Assembly (NCBI GenBank): GCA_947474905.1
Contig: CANJKQ010000099.1
Coordinates: 1-5,384, forward strand
Reading direction: 5' to 3'
DNA: 5,384 bases
Source of the DNA: Pseudomonadota bacterium
GTDB lineage: Bacteria; Pseudomonadota; Alphaproteobacteria; Sphingomonadales; Sphingomonadaceae
Shown here: one piece after another, positions 5,321-5,384 of the stretch
Layout of the letters: every line of letters begins with the position of its first letter
How positions within the stretch are numbered: position 1 is the stretch's first letter
Position numbers and translations under genes: made by a program
Notes under the pieces: model-generated
The model's database searches: none
Told to the model about the DNA's origin: nothing
The model's input: only the letters and a program-made list of their open reading frames with translations

Positions 5321-5384
5321 ATGCCCCACCCCCAAACGCTCGCCGACTATAACGCCAAGCGCGATTTTGCGCGCACGCCCGAGC
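5321..5384 (+). CDS. ligD: ATP-dependent DNA ligase LigD, N-terminus (partial)
   Basis: The last 64 nt encode MPHPQTLADYNAKRDFARTPE and then leave the window. The stretch LxxYNAKRDFxRTPE matches the opening of the 3'-phosphoesterase domain of bacterial LigD, the multifunctional end-joining ligase (phosphoesterase, ligase and polymerase domains), as I know it. Position directly after ku on the same strand supports this strongly. The ATG at 5321 is the only start codon near this motif in frame. Its ribosome site is weak (TAAGA at 5311-5315). The other domains cannot be seen, so a stand-alone phosphoesterase-domain protein is not excluded. Confidence 0.75.
   Translation, partial: MPHPQTLADYNAKRDFARTPE

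Overview
The window comes from a GC-rich alphaproteobacterium, most likely a sphingomonad (Sphingomonadales, Sphingomonas- or Sphingopyxis-like). This rests on the GlyQ sequence type, the small XRE regulator paired with a membrane protein, the Ku-LigD end-joining pair, and an intergenic palindrome built on the CGAGCGAAGTCGAG core that I recall as dispersed in sphingomonad genomes. All calls come from reading the sequence; no database search was run.

Layout, left to right. (1) The 5' half of glyQ (glycyl-tRNA synthetase alpha chain) lies on the minus strand and runs off the left edge. (2) After a 165-nt divergent spacer, the plus strand carries a TraB/GumN-family exported protein of 350 aa (copy 1). 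(3) A 93-nt spacer holds a repeated operator-like array: two 21-bp direct repeats exactly 40 bp apart plus a 14-bp inverted repeat. It precedes a 73-aa XRE-family regulator that overlaps a 155-aa four-helix membrane protein by 23 nt. (4) Two further TraB/GumN-family proteins follow, of 309 and 300 aa. They are joined by a 4-nt TTGA stop/start overlap. (5) A ku gene encodes the bacterial end-joining protein. (6) An inverted pair of REP-like hairpins follows. (7) The first 21 codons of what looks like ligD reach the right edge.

How the genes may work together. ku and ligD form the classic two-component bacterial non-homologous end-joining module. The regulator, membrane protein and TraB/GumN copies 2 and 3 are all co-directional, with gaps of at most 51 nt, and could be one operon controlled by the repeat array. 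Copy 1 lies just upstream of that array. Three paralogues of a putative metal-dependent, Tiki-like hydrolase fold around a regulator/membrane-protein pair is the most unusual aspect of the window. A link to envelope stress or quality control is inference only: the cellular role of bacterial TraB/GumN proteins is not established. The compensatory base changes in the REP-like pair are the clearest structural signal outside genes.
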